From contig DATNGZ010000037.1 in the NCBI GenBank assembly GCA_035605695.1, positions 1 through 64,000 of the forward strand: a stretch of 64,000 nucleotides of DNA, in the 5' to 3' direction. Position 1 is the first letter of the stretch. Every line of letters begins with the position of its first letter. A program made the position numbers and the translations under genes. Origin of the DNA: VRUE01 sp035605695 (GTDB lineage Bacteria; Actinomycetota; Thermoleophilia; Solirubrobacterales; 70-9). The notes under the pieces are model-generated. The model searched no databases. It was not told the DNA's origin and saw nothing but the letters and a program-made list of their open reading frames with translations. Of the stretch, positions 50,207 to 59,442 are shown one piece after another.

Positions 50207-52807
50207 ATGTCAGTCACGCGACCCCAGATTCACGGCAGGTCGATAGTTCTCGGATCCGAGAAGTTGCACGTCCGCGGGGCAACGTACGGAACCTTCCGCG
50301 CGACGGACGGCTGGTCGCTGCCGTCGCCCGACCGGGTGAGCGCCGACTTTGAGGCGATGGCTGCGGCGGGAATCAACTCGCTGCGCACCTACGAGCCGCC
50401 GCCAGTGTGGCTGCTGGACATGGCGCAGATCCACCGCCTCAAGGTGATGGTCGGTCTGGCCTGGGAGCAGCACATCGCCTTCCTCGACGACCCGGGCAGG
50501 GCCGACGCGATCGCCGCCAGGGTCGCCGCCCAGGTGCGGGACTGCGCGGCTCATCCCGCGATCCTCTGTTACGCGATCGGCAACGAGATCCCGGCGCCGA
50601 TCGTGCGCTGGCACGGCAAGCGCGAGGTCGAGCGCTTTCTCGAGCGGCTGCACTGGGAGGCCAAGGCCGAGGACCCCGGGGCCCTCTTCACCTACGTCAA
50701 CTACCCCTCGACCGAGTACCTCGAGCTGCCCTTCCTCGACCTCACCGCCTTCAACGTCTTCCTCGAGGACGAGCGCACCTACGAGTCCTACCTGGCCCGT
50801 CTGCAGAACCTCTCGGGGGACCGACCGCTGCTGATCACCGAGGTCGGCATCGACAGCCGCCGCCATGGCCAGGAGGCGCAGGCCAAGGCGCTGGAGTGGC
50901 AGGTGCGCCACGCCTTCGGCACCGGTGCCGCCGGCGTCTTCATCTTCTCCTGGACCGACGAGTGGCACCGCGGTGGCCACGACGTCACCGATTGGGATTT
51001 CGGTTTGGTCGACCGCGAGCGGCGGCCGAAGCCGGCGCTCGCCGCGATCCGCGGCGCCTTCGCGGCCGCGCCCTTCTCCGCCGCCGGTCCCTGGCCGCGG
51101 GTCTCGGTGGTCGTTTGTACCCACAACGGCCAGAGCACGCTGACCGAGTGCCTGGAGCGGCTGACCACGCTCACCTACCCGGACTTCGAGGTGATCGTCG
51201 TCAGCGACGGCTCCAGCGACGCCTCGGCCGAGATCGCCAGAAGCCACGGCGCCCGTTTGGTCGAGACCGAGCATCGCGGCCTCAGTCACGCCCGCAACGT
51301 GGGCATCGCCAATGCGACTGGTGAGATCGTCGCCTTCCTCGACGACGACGCCTACCCGGACCACGACTGGCTTTATTACATCGCCGCCTCTCTGCGTGCC
51401 AACGGCCACGCCGGAGTCGGCGGGCCGAACATCGCCCCCGACGACGGCCTCGTCGCCGAATGCGTCGCCGCCGCGCCCGGCGGCCCGATCCACGTCCTCA
51501 TCTCCGACCGCGAGGCCGAGCATGTGCCCGGCTGCAACATGGCCTTCCGCAAATCCGCCCTCGAGGAGATCGGCGGCTTCGATGAGCGCTTCCGAGTCGC
51601 CGGCGACGACGTCGACGTCTGCTGGCGCCTGCAGGAATCGGGCCGCACGCTGGGCTTCAGCGCCGGCGCGGTGGTGATGCACCGGCGTCGCGATTCGCTT
51701 CGTCGTTACCTGCGGCAGCAGTACGGATACGGCGAGGCAGAGGCGTTGCTAGAGCGCAAGTGGCCGGGCCGCTACAACCGGGCCGGCTCCTCGCGCTGGT
51801 CGGGGCGGATCTACGACTCGCCGGCGACCGGGCCCTCGCGGCGGCGGCCGATGATTCGCTACGGCACCTGGGGCGGTGGGCTCTTCCAGTCGATCTACGA
51901 GCCGGCCCCGGGGACGCTCTCGAGCTTCCTCCTCGCCCCTGAGTGCCTGCTGCTGATCGGCGCACTCGGTCTCGTCTCGGCGCTGGGCACGCTTTGGGCG
52001 CCCCTGCTCGTCGCCCTTCCAGCCTTTTGCGCGGGCGCGATCGCCGTCGCCTGGCGGGCGTTCGTGGGCGGCTGGACGGCGAACCCGCCAGTGCCGGGGC
52101 GCTCGTCCCTGGAGACGCTTCAGCGCCGCGACCTGACCGCGCTGCTCTTCTTCTTGCAGCCGGTTGCCCGCCTGGCCGGGCGGCTTCGCCGCGGGCTCTC
52201 GCCGTGGCGCCGTCGTCTGCGCCCGGGCGCGGCCTGGCCACGCCCGCGCACGGTCGTGGTCTGGAGCGAAAGGTGGCAGGCACCGCAGGCTCGCCTCCAG
52301 CGACTGCAGGACGCGCTGGCGGCAAGGGGCGGCCTGGTCCGCAGCGGCGGCCCGTTCGACCGCTGGGACCTCGAGCTCCGGGCCGGCCCCCTGGGCGGGG
52401 TGAAGATCCGCACGGCGGTCGAGGAGCATGGCTCGGGAAAGCAGTTGCTGCGAGCCAGAATCTGGCCGCGGGCGACCGGCCGAGGGCTTGCCGCGGTGAT
52501 CGCGCTTGCAGTCTTGACGCTGTATGCGCTGCTCGAAGGCCAGCTCGGTATCGGCGTCACCCTCGCGATTGGGCTCGCCGCGCTGGTCGCCTTCGGCATC
52601 GAGGGAACTGGTACGGCGCTCAGCCTCGCGGTCTCACAGCTGCGCCAGATGGAGGAGGAGGAGGGGCAAGGCGGCGATGATGAGCCGAGCGGGCCAATAC
52701 CGGCGCCGAAATCACAGGCTGGCGAACCGCACCCCGCACCGCGGGAGATGGAGAGTGCCCTGATCCGTCAGGCCGTGATCCGGCCCGCCGAGGAGAGGCG
52801 GCCGTGA
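50207..52807 (+). CDS. Glycoside hydrolase-like domain fused to a GT2 glycosyltransferase
   Basis: The 866-residue protein has a TIM-barrel hydrolase-like part (about 1-290; GH2/GH5-type acid-base Asn-Glu at 126-127 in IGNEIP and likely nucleophile Glu 212 in ITEVG). A GT2 domain follows (about 298-530; VVVCTHNGQ, VVSDGSSD, AFLDDDAYPD, AGDDVDVCWR), then hydrophobic helices near 575-615 and 762-800. No signal peptide is seen, so the hydrolase would be cytoplasmic. It heads the 14-kb glycan operon. ATG at 50207 follows TAGATC by 7 nt. Confidence 0.82.
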   Translation: MSVTRPQIHGRSIVLGSEKLHVRGATYGTFRATDGWSLPSPDRVSADFEAMAAAGINSLRTYEPPPVWLLDMAQIHRLKVMVGLAWEQHIAFLDDPGRADAIAARVAAQVRDCAAHPAILCYAIGNEIPAPIVRWHGKREVERFLERLHWEAKAEDPGALFTYVNYPSTEYLELPFLDLTAFNVFLEDERTYESYLARLQNLSGDRPLLITEVGIDSRRHGQEAQAKALEWQVRHAFGTGAAGVFIFSWTDEWHRGGHDVTDWDFGLVDRERRPKPALAAIRGAFAAAPFSAAGPWPRVSVVVCTHNGQSTLTECLERLTTLTYPDFEVIVVSDGSSDASAEIARSHGARLVETEHRGLSHARNVGIANATGEIVAFLDDDAYPDHDWLYYIAASLRANGHAGVGGPNIAPDDGLVAECVAAAPGGPIHVLISDREAEHVPGCNMAFRKSALEEIGGFDERFRVAGDDVDVCWRLQESGRTLGFSAGAVVMHRRRDSLRRYLRQQYGYGEAEALLERKWPGRYNRAGSSRWSGRIYDSPATGPSRRRPMIRYGTWGGGLFQSIYEPAPGTLSSFLLAPECLLLIGALGLVSALGTLWAPLLVALPAFCAGAIAVAWRAFVGGWTANPPVPGRSSLETLQRRDLTALLFFLQPVARLAGRLRRGLSPWRRRLRPGAAWPRPRTVVVWSERWQAPQARLQRLQDALAARGGLVRSGGPFDRWDLELRAGPLGGVKIRTAVEEHGSGKQLLRARIWPRATGRGLAAVIALAVLTLYALLEGQLGIGVTLAIGLAALVAFGIEGTGTALSLAVSQLRQMEEEEGQGGDDEPSGPIPAPKSQAGEPHPAPREMESALIRQAVIRPAEERRP

Positions 52808-54801
52808 GTCCCTGGATGGGGCCGATCCCGATGCGCAGTCGGCGGCGTGTGCGGAAGGAAGCTGAGGGCAGACAGGGGCCCTGGGACCTGTGGAAAGCCC
52901 TGCCCAAGGCAAAGCCCTACCTCGCTCCCTATCGCCGCACGCTGATCTTCCTCACCATTGCGACCGTGCTTGCGGCGACCTTGGGCCTGGCGGAGCCGTG
53001 GCCGCTGGCGGTGATCCTGAACCAGGTTCTCAACCAGGAAAACCCCGGTGGCTTCATCGAGACGATCTTCGGCGAAGACCCCGACGCGCTGGTCCTGCTG
53101 CTCTCGATGCTGCTCCTCCGCTTCCTGATCGTGGTGTTCGGCAACGGCTTCACCGTGCTCAACCACTACCTCGGCGCGAAGACGGAGCAGAACATGGTCC
53201 TCGACCTCCGCAGCGACCTGTTCAACCACGTGCAGCGGCTCTCGCTCACCTTTCACGATCAGCGCCAGACCGGGGCGCTGATGAGCCAGATCAACAACCA
53301 GGCCGCGGCCGTCGGCAACATCGTCATGGTCATCCCGCCGATCGCCGAGGCAATGATGACGCTCTTCGGGATGCTGGTCATCACGGCCCTGATCGACTGG
53401 CAGCTCGCCCTGCTCTCGCTCATCGTCGTCCCCCTCCTCTTCTGGTCCTTCGGGGTCTACGGGAAGCGGATCGTGCCCCGGCTGCAGCGGGTGCAGCAGC
53501 TCGAGTGGCGATCGCTCTCGATCGTCCACGAGGCGATGGCGATGCTGCGGGTGATCGTCTCCTTCGGCCGCGAGGACTACGAGCACGCCCGCTTCCGCCA
53601 GCAGGGGGAAGTCGCGGTGGAGGAACGGGTCAAGCTCACCGTCAGCCAGAGCCTCTACACGCTGGGGGTGCAGACCGCCACCGCGGCTGGCCTCTCCCTG
53701 ATCCTCGGGGTCGGCGCCTGGCACGTGATGAACGGGAAACTCTCGGTGGGCGAGCTGATCGTGGTGCTCACCTACATCGCCTCGGTTTACCAGCCGCTCG
53801 AACAGATCAGCACCACCGTGGGGATGATTCACGAGGAGCTGGTCCAGTTCAACTCCTCGCTCGACCTGCTCGAGATCGAGCCGGAGGTGAAGGAGAAGCC
53901 CGGTGCGATCGAGCTGGAGAGGGTGCGGGGCTGGGTCGCCGCTGAGAACGTCTCGTTTGCCTACTCGAGCCGCAAGCGCACGCTCGAAGACATCTCGTTT
54001 CGGGTCGCGCCTGGGGAACGGGTTGCCGTCGTCGGCCACACCGGGGCGGGGAAGAGCACCCTGATGAGCCTGCTGATCCGCTTCTATGACCCGAAGCAGG
54101 GCCGGATCACCCTCGACGGGATCGACATGCGCGAGGTGTCGCTGGCCTCGTTGCGCAACCAGATCAGCGTCGTCCTGCAGGAGCCGCTGCTCTTCTCAGG
54201 CACGATCGCCGAAAACATCCGCTACGGCAGCCTCGGGGCCTCGGACGAGCAAATCGACGCTGCGGCGAGGGCGGCGAACTGCCACGATTTCATCTCGGCG
54301 CTGCCCGACGGCTACGACACCGTCCTCGGCGAGCGGGGGGCCCAGATCTCAGGCGGCGAGCGCCAGCGGATCTGCGTCGCCCGCGCCTTTCTCCGCGACG
54401 CGCCGATCCTGATCCTCGACGAGCCGACCTCGTCGATCGACTCGAAGACCGAGGGAGTGATCCTCGACGCGCTCGAGGACCTGATGGAGGGGCGGACCTC
54501 CTTCATGATCGCCCACCGGCTGTCCACCGTCCGGCACGCCGACCAGATCCTGGTCATGCAGGACGGCCTGATCGTCGAACGCGGGACGCACGAGGATCTG
54601 GTCGGCGGCGGTGGCGTCTATACGCAGCTCCACGTTGCCCAGACGCGGGAGCGGGGACGGCGCACCAGGGGACCGCAGGAAAAGATGCCGGAGCCTGCGC
54701 TGATCGAGGCGACGGCTGCGGCGCCGGCCGAGGCGCCTGAGCCCGAACCAGAGCCGGCGCGGCGAGGCAACGGCCAAAACCCCTGGCGGCAGATCTCATG
54801 A
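52804..54801 (+). CDS. MsbA-like ABC exporter (fused membrane and ATPase domains)
   Basis: The 665-residue half-transporter has six transmembrane helices (about 40-330) and an ATPase domain (Walker A GHTGAGKST near 412, signature ISGGERQR near 516, Walker B ILILDEPTSS near 539). Family members flip lipids or lipid-linked glycans. A low-complexity Glu/Ala/Pro tail ends it. It starts in a GTGA overlap with the preceding gene and overlaps the next, so it is fixed within the glycan operon and probably exports its product. Confidence 0.92.
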   Translation: MSPWMGPIPMRSRRRVRKEAEGRQGPWDLWKALPKAKPYLAPYRRTLIFLTIATVLAATLGLAEPWPLAVILNQVLNQENPGGFIETIFGEDPDALVLLLSMLLLRFLIVVFGNGFTVLNHYLGAKTEQNMVLDLRSDLFNHVQRLSLTFHDQRQTGALMSQINNQAAAVGNIVMVIPPIAEAMMTLFGMLVITALIDWQLALLSLIVVPLLFWSFGVYGKRIVPRLQRVQQLEWRSLSIVHEAMAMLRVIVSFGREDYEHARFRQQGEVAVEERVKLTVSQSLYTLGVQTATAAGLSLILGVGAWHVMNGKLSVGELIVVLTYIASVYQPLEQISTTVGMIHEELVQFNSSLDLLEIEPEVKEKPGAIELERVRGWVAAENVSFAYSSRKRTLEDISFRVAPGERVAVVGHTGAGKSTLMSLLIRFYDPKQGRITLDGIDMREVSLASLRNQISVVLQEPLLFSGTIAENIRYGSLGASDEQIDAAARAANCHDFISALPDGYDTVLGERGAQISGGERQRICVARAFLRDAPILILDEPTSSIDSKTEGVILDALEDLMEGRTSFMIAHRLSTVRHADQILVMQDGLIVERGTHEDLVGGGGVYTQLHVAQTRERGRRTRGPQEKMPEPALIEATAAAPAEAPEPEPEPARRGNGQNPWRQIS

Positions 54802-57254
54802 GCCCGCCCAAGGTGGTCCTGCTCGGGATGATGACCAAGATGCCGGTTGCCGGCGTCGCCTGGCAGAACCTGCACTACCTGCTCGGCTTCGAGCGCCTCG
54901 GCTGCGAGGCCTACTACGTCGAGACGCACGCCCGTACGCCCTCGATGCTGATGAAGGACGAGGACGACGACAGCTCGGCGCTGGCGGCGGAGTTCATCGC
55001 CTCGATCATGCGCCGGTTCGGGATGGCGGACCGCTGGGCATTCCGGGCGCTGCACGACGATGGGCGCTGCTTCGGCATGAGCGAAGGGGAGCTGGAACGG
55101 CTCTACGGCTCGGCTGACCTGCTGATCAACCTTCACGGCGGCACCCAGCCCTACCCGGAGCTCGCCGCCACGGGCCGACTCGTCTACCTCGAGACCGACC
55201 CGGTGCAGCTGCAGCTGGAGCTTCAGCACGGGCTGCAGGAGACGATCGACTTCCTCGAGCCCCACAGCGCTTTCTTCAGTTTCGCCGAGAACTGGGGGAA
55301 CTCGGACTGCCGCCTTCCCCGCAGCGAGCGCTTCGAGTTCCTGACGACGCGGCAGCCCGTGGTCCTCGACCTCTGGCCCGATCGATCGCCGCAGCCCGCC
55401 AACGTCTTCACCACGATCGGCAACTGGCGCCAGGACTGGCGCGACGTCACCTTCGAGGGCGAGCGCTACACCTGGAGCAAGCACCAGGAGTTCCTCAAGC
55501 ACGTCGACCTCCCCGAGCGCAGCGGGCAGGCATTCGAGCTGGCGCTGAGCAGCTGCGAGCCATCCGAGCGAGAGATGCTGCGCAAGCGCGGCTGGCGGGT
55601 GCGCGACGGGCTCGAAGTCTCGACCGGGATCGATCGCTACCGCGACTACGTGGGGGCCTCGCGGGGCGAGTTCACGGTCGCCAAGGAGCAGAACGTTCGC
55701 CTTCGCACCGGCTGGTTCAGCGACCGCAGCGCCACCTACCTCGCCTCGGGTCGCCCCGTGATCACCCAGGAGACTGGCTTCAGCAACGTCCTCCCCAGCG
55801 GCGCCGGGCTGTTCGGCTTCGAATCCCCCGACGGGGCACTGGCCGCGGTGGAGGAGATCGACGCCGATTACACGCGCCAGGCAAGCGCGGCGCGTGAGAT
55901 CGCTCGCGAGTACTTCAGCCACACGGTGGTGCTGGGCAAGCTGCTCGACGACCTCGGCGTCCGTCGTTCGGGGGTTCGAAGGCTGCCGGCGAGCGAGCTC
56001 TTCCCGGCCACGATGCCGCTCGAGCCGGTCTCGCGGCGGCCGACCGTCCTCTCGCGGGAGACCGTCGAGGCCGCCCTCGACACGCCGCTGCCCCGCCACG
56101 AGGGCAAGGCCGTCGCGGCGGGAGCGAGCGCCAGCATCGTCGTCGTCACCCACGACAATCTCGCCTTCACCCGCCTCTGCCTGTGCAGCGTCCTCGCCAA
56201 CTCGGGCGAGGGCTTCGAGCTGATCGTCGTCGACAATGGCTCGGGCGACGGCACCCCGTCCTTCCTCGCCCGGCTGGCCGAGCGCGACGCGCGGGTGAGG
56301 GTCTTGCTCAACGGGACCAATACAGGCTTCGCGCCGGCCTGCAACCAGGGCCTCGGCCTGGCGACCGGAGACCACCTGGTCCTGCTCAACAACGACACCC
56401 TGGTGCCGCCGGGGTGGCTCGCCGGCCTCAGGCGCCACCTCGCTGAGCCCGATGTCGGCCTGGTCGGCCCGGTCACTAACCGGATCGGCAACGAGGCCGA
56501 GATCGATGTCGACTACGCGACCTGGGGGGAGTTTGTCGAGGCCGCTGCCCGGCGGATGAGCGAGCACGCCGGCGAGTGGCTCGAGATCGGCACGCCGGCG
56601 ATGTTCTGCTTGGCGATGCGCCGCCAGACCCTGCTCAGGCTGGGGCCACTCGATGAGGGTTATGAGATCGGCCTGCTCGAGGATGACGACTACGCCGAGC
56701 GGGCGCGGCGGGCCGGTTACGAGCTGCGCTGCGCCGACGACGTCCTCGTCCACCACTTCGGCGAGGCCTCCTTTGGACGGCTGGTCGCGGGCGGCGAGTA
56801 CCGGCGGATCCTCGAGGCGAACCAGCAGCGCTACGCGGAGAAATGGGGCCGGCCCTGGCAGCCCTACGGACGCCGCCCCAACCCTCGCTACGAGCGCGAA
56901 GCCGAGCAGGTCCGCGAAGCGGTGGTGGAGGCCATTCCCAGCGGCTCGACCGTGCTGGTGATCAGCCGCGGCGACGAGGGGCTGCTGCAGCTGAACGGGC
57001 GCCGCGCCCAGCACTTCCCGCAGGCGGAGGACGGCGCCTGGGCCGGCCACCATCCCGCCGACAGCGCAGAGGCGGTCGATCACCTCGAGTCGCTGCGCAA
57101 GCGCGGCGCCGAGTTCCTCGTCATCCCGCCGACCTACCTCTGGTGGCTGCGCCACTACGACGGCCTGCGCCGGCACCTCGAGAGCGAGTACGAGCCGATC
57201 GTCTCCGACGACCGCGCCGGCGCGATCTATCGATTGTTGGGGGGCGGCGGATGA
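54798..57254 (+). CDS. Two-domain glycosyltransferase with C-terminal GD-HFP-WWL module
   Basis: The 818-residue protein has an N-terminal GT-B-like domain (1-390) with a CgeB-like end (RTGWFSDRSATYLASGRPVI, GLFGF). A GT2 domain follows (about 444-690; VVVTHDNLAFTR, VVDNGSGD, LLNNDT, EDDDYAERAR). The last part (about 710-815) is an unnamed module with SRGDEGLL, HFPQ, GHHPAD and WWLRHY that recurs in the next two genes. It overlaps both neighbours by 4 nt. Confidence 0.85.
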   Translation: MSPPKVVLLGMMTKMPVAGVAWQNLHYLLGFERLGCEAYYVETHARTPSMLMKDEDDDSSALAAEFIASIMRRFGMADRWAFRALHDDGRCFGMSEGELERLYGSADLLINLHGGTQPYPELAATGRLVYLETDPVQLQLELQHGLQETIDFLEPHSAFFSFAENWGNSDCRLPRSERFEFLTTRQPVVLDLWPDRSPQPANVFTTIGNWRQDWRDVTFEGERYTWSKHQEFLKHVDLPERSGQAFELALSSCEPSEREMLRKRGWRVRDGLEVSTGIDRYRDYVGASRGEFTVAKEQNVRLRTGWFSDRSATYLASGRPVITQETGFSNVLPSGAGLFGFESPDGALAAVEEIDADYTRQASAAREIAREYFSHTVVLGKLLDDLGVRRSGVRRLPASELFPATMPLEPVSRRPTVLSRETVEAALDTPLPRHEGKAVAAGASASIVVVTHDNLAFTRLCLCSVLANSGEGFELIVVDNGSGDGTPSFLARLAERDARVRVLLNGTNTGFAPACNQGLGLATGDHLVLLNNDTLVPPGWLAGLRRHLAEPDVGLVGPVTNRIGNEAEIDVDYATWGEFVEAAARRMSEHAGEWLEIGTPAMFCLAMRRQTLLRLGPLDEGYEIGLLEDDDYAERARRAGYELRCADDVLVHHFGEASFGRLVAGGEYRRILEANQQRYAEKWGRPWQPYGRRPNPRYEREAEQVREAVVEAIPSGSTVLVISRGDEGLLQLNGRRAQHFPQAEDGAWAGHHPADSAEAVDHLESLRKRGAEFLVIPPTYLWWLRHYDGLRRHLESEYEPIVSDDRAGAIYRLLGGGG

Positions 57255-58600
57255 GCGCCGCGACGCGCGCCTCGGTCGTGGTCCCGGTGCACGGTCGTGC
57301 CGGCCTCACCGAGCGCTGCCTGCGCCTGCTTTTGGCGGACCTGCCGGGCGACGGCGAGGTGATCGTCGTCGACGATGCTTCGAGCGACGAGACACCCGAG
57401 CTGCTGGCCGGCTACGGCGCTGCTATCCGGACCCTGCGGCTGGATCAGAACGCCGGCTATGCGGCCGCCTGCAATGCCGGCGCCGCGATCGCAAGCGGCG
57501 AGCACCTGGTCTTCCTCAACAACGACACCGAGCCGGGGCCGGGCTGGCTGGAGGCTCTGCTCGGCCACGCCGAGGCCGATCCAGATGCCTGGGTCGTCGG
57601 CGCCAAGCTGCTCTATCCGAGCGGGGCCGTCCAGCACGCGGGCATCTGCTTCGGCCAAGACGGCTACCCGCACAACCTCTACGCGGGCTTTCCGTCGACT
57701 CATCCCGCGGCGAGCCGACCGCGGCGGCTGCAGGCCGTGACCGGCGCCTGCATGCTGGTCCGCCGCCCGGCCTTCGAGCGAGTCGCCGGCTTCGACGAGG
57801 GCTATTTCAACGCGATGGAGGACGTCGACCTCTGCCTCCGCATCGGCGAGGCTGGGGGCGAGGTCCACTACTGCCCGCAAGCCGAAGTCGTCCACCTCGA
57901 GTCCGCCACGCGCGGTGAGGGCAAGTTCGAGCCGAGCGTCGCGCGCTACCGCGAGCGCTGGCGCGAGCGCGTTCGCCGCGACGATCTCGCGATCTATGCC
58001 GAGGACGGTCTGATCGAGGTCGAGTATCCGAGCGCCCACCCGCTGCGGATCTCGGTTTCGCCGCAGCTGGCCAGCGTTGAGCGGGTGGGTCGGCACGAGG
58101 ACGAGCTGGAGCCGCTGCTGCGCGCCCAGGGTCGCCGCAACGCCGACCTGCTTCGCGAGCTGGCTCGTCTCAGCGCCGAGCTCGCCGGCCGCGGGGTTGA
58201 GGTCGAGCTCCCACTGCTCGAGTATGAGGACGCCGTGGCGAGCATTCGTGAGCAGGTCGAGTGCAGCGTCCCCGAGGGGGCGACGGCGCTGATCGTCAGC
58301 CGCGGCGACTCCGAGCTGCTGCGAATCGGCGCTCGCGAAGGGAAACACTTCCCGAGCGGGGAGGACGGTCGCTACCTGGGCCGCCACCCCGCCGACGACG
58401 AGGAGGCGATCGAGCTGCTCGAGGCGGAGCGGTCCGCCGGCGCGGTGTACCTGGTGATCCCGGCGGAGGAGGCCTGGTGGCTGCGCCACTACCGCGGCTT
58501 CGCAGAGCATCTCGAGGCGCACTCGACGACGGCAGTGCACGAGTCGTGTGCGATCTACTCGCTCGCGCCGGCCTTGGCCAAGGCGGAGGGGCGGCGATGA
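57251..58600 (+). CDS. GT2 glycosyltransferase with C-terminal GD-HFP-WWL module
   Basis: The 449-residue protein has a GT2 domain (about 1-255; VVVPVHGRAGLTER, VVDDASSDET, FLNNDTEPG, AMEDVDLCLR) of the rhamnosyltransferase-like type, a helical linker (285-330) and the shared module (about 330-445: SRGDSELL, HFPSG, RHPAD, WWLRHY). ATG at 57251 lies in an ATGA overlap with the preceding stop; the longer frame upstream is a shadow. Confidence 0.88.
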   Translation: MSAATRASVVVPVHGRAGLTERCLRLLLADLPGDGEVIVVDDASSDETPELLAGYGAAIRTLRLDQNAGYAAACNAGAAIASGEHLVFLNNDTEPGPGWLEALLGHAEADPDAWVVGAKLLYPSGAVQHAGICFGQDGYPHNLYAGFPSTHPAASRPRRLQAVTGACMLVRRPAFERVAGFDEGYFNAMEDVDLCLRIGEAGGEVHYCPQAEVVHLESATRGEGKFEPSVARYRERWRERVRRDDLAIYAEDGLIEVEYPSAHPLRISVSPQLASVERVGRHEDELEPLLRAQGRRNADLLRELARLSAELAGRGVEVELPLLEYEDAVASIREQVECSVPEGATALIVSRGDSELLRIGAREGKHFPSGEDGRYLGRHPADDEEAIELLEAERSAGAVYLVIPAEEAWWLRHYRGFAEHLEAHSTTAVHESCAIYSLAPALAKAEGRR

Positions 58601-59442
58601 ACCTGGTCGCGGTCGATAGCGGAGTCCCCTACGAGGAGCTTGCGCCTCGCATCGCGGCCCTGGTCGAGGAGATCACCCCGGTGGGGACGATCGTGCTGGT
58701 GGTCAGCAAGGGCGACGAGAGCCTGGTCGCCTTCGACGGCCGCAGCGGCTGGCACTTTCCACGGGCCGGCAACGGGCAATACGCGGGGCACCATCCGCTC
58801 GACGGCCAGTGGGCGGTCGACCACATCGAGGCGCTGCGCGCGGCGGGCGGCGCCTACCTGGTCCTGCCCGCCACCTACTACTGGTGGCTGGAGCACTACC
58901 CGGAGCTCGATCTCCACCTGCGCAGCCGTTTCGAGCGACTTACCTGCCCCGAAGAGGTCTGCAGGATCTACCGGCTGCTGGAGCTGCCAGCAGTACCGCC
59001 GCGGGCCCTACCCGACTTTTCGGCCGGCGATCGGCAGCAGCGGTGCCTGCCGGCTACGCGGGCCCTGCTCAAGAATCTGCTCCCCGACGAGGAGGTCGTC
59101 CTCGTACTCAGCGAGGGCGACGAGCGATTGCTCGAGCTCGAGCGCCTCGCCTGGCATTTCCCCCACGACTCCGCGGGGAACCACGTCTCGCTCGAAGCGG
59201 GCACGGGAGCGCACGCGGTGTCACAGCTGCGCACCCTCAGCCGCGACGGGATTCGCTATCTGGTGGTCCCCGCGGCGCTGTTTTGGGTGCTAGCGCGGCG
59301 ACCGGCCCTGGCTGCTTACCTCGACAGCGAGTGCAGGCGGCTCGCCTGGCGCGACCAGATCTGTGCCGTCTACGAGCTGCGAGATGGCTCCCGTTCCTCT
59401 ATCCCAACCACGTTTCTGTCGAAGGAGGCCGCATGGAAGTGA
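58597..59442 (+). CDS. Tandem GD-HFP-WWL module protein, function unknown
   Basis: The 281-residue protein consists only of two copies of the module found at the ends of the two preceding glycosyltransferases: copy 1 about 10-130 (SKGDESLV, WHFPRAG, GHHPLD, WWLEHY) and copy 2 about 150-263 (SEGDERLL, WHFPHD, then a diverged FWVLARRP). No catalytic domain is attached. It starts in an ATGA overlap and overlaps the next gene by 10 nt. A binding or scaffold role is possible but not shown. Confidence 0.75.
   Translation: MNLVAVDSGVPYEELAPRIAALVEEITPVGTIVLVVSKGDESLVAFDGRSGWHFPRAGNGQYAGHHPLDGQWAVDHIEALRAAGGAYLVLPATYYWWLEHYPELDLHLRSRFERLTCPEEVCRIYRLLELPAVPPRALPDFSAGDRQQRCLPATRALLKNLLPDEEVVLVLSEGDERLLELERLAWHFPHDSAGNHVSLEAGTGAHAVSQLRTLSRDGIRYLVVPAALFWVLARRPALAAYLDSECRRLAWRDQICAVYELRDGSRSSIPTTFLSKEAAWK

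Noticed and set aside
50210..51682. 490-codon minus-strand frame opposite the hydrolase-GT2 gene
   Set aside because: Shadow frame of a real gene.
55960..55990. GGTTCGAAGG resembling a tRNA T-loop
   Set aside because: It lies inside a coding sequence; no acceptor, D or anticodon stems can be drawn around it.
54618..57176. 852-codon open frame on the minus strand opposite the two-domain glycosyltransferase
   Set aside because: The plus strand has clear catalytic motifs; long antisense frames arise from the GC-rich codon pattern. The minus translation has no recognisable motif.
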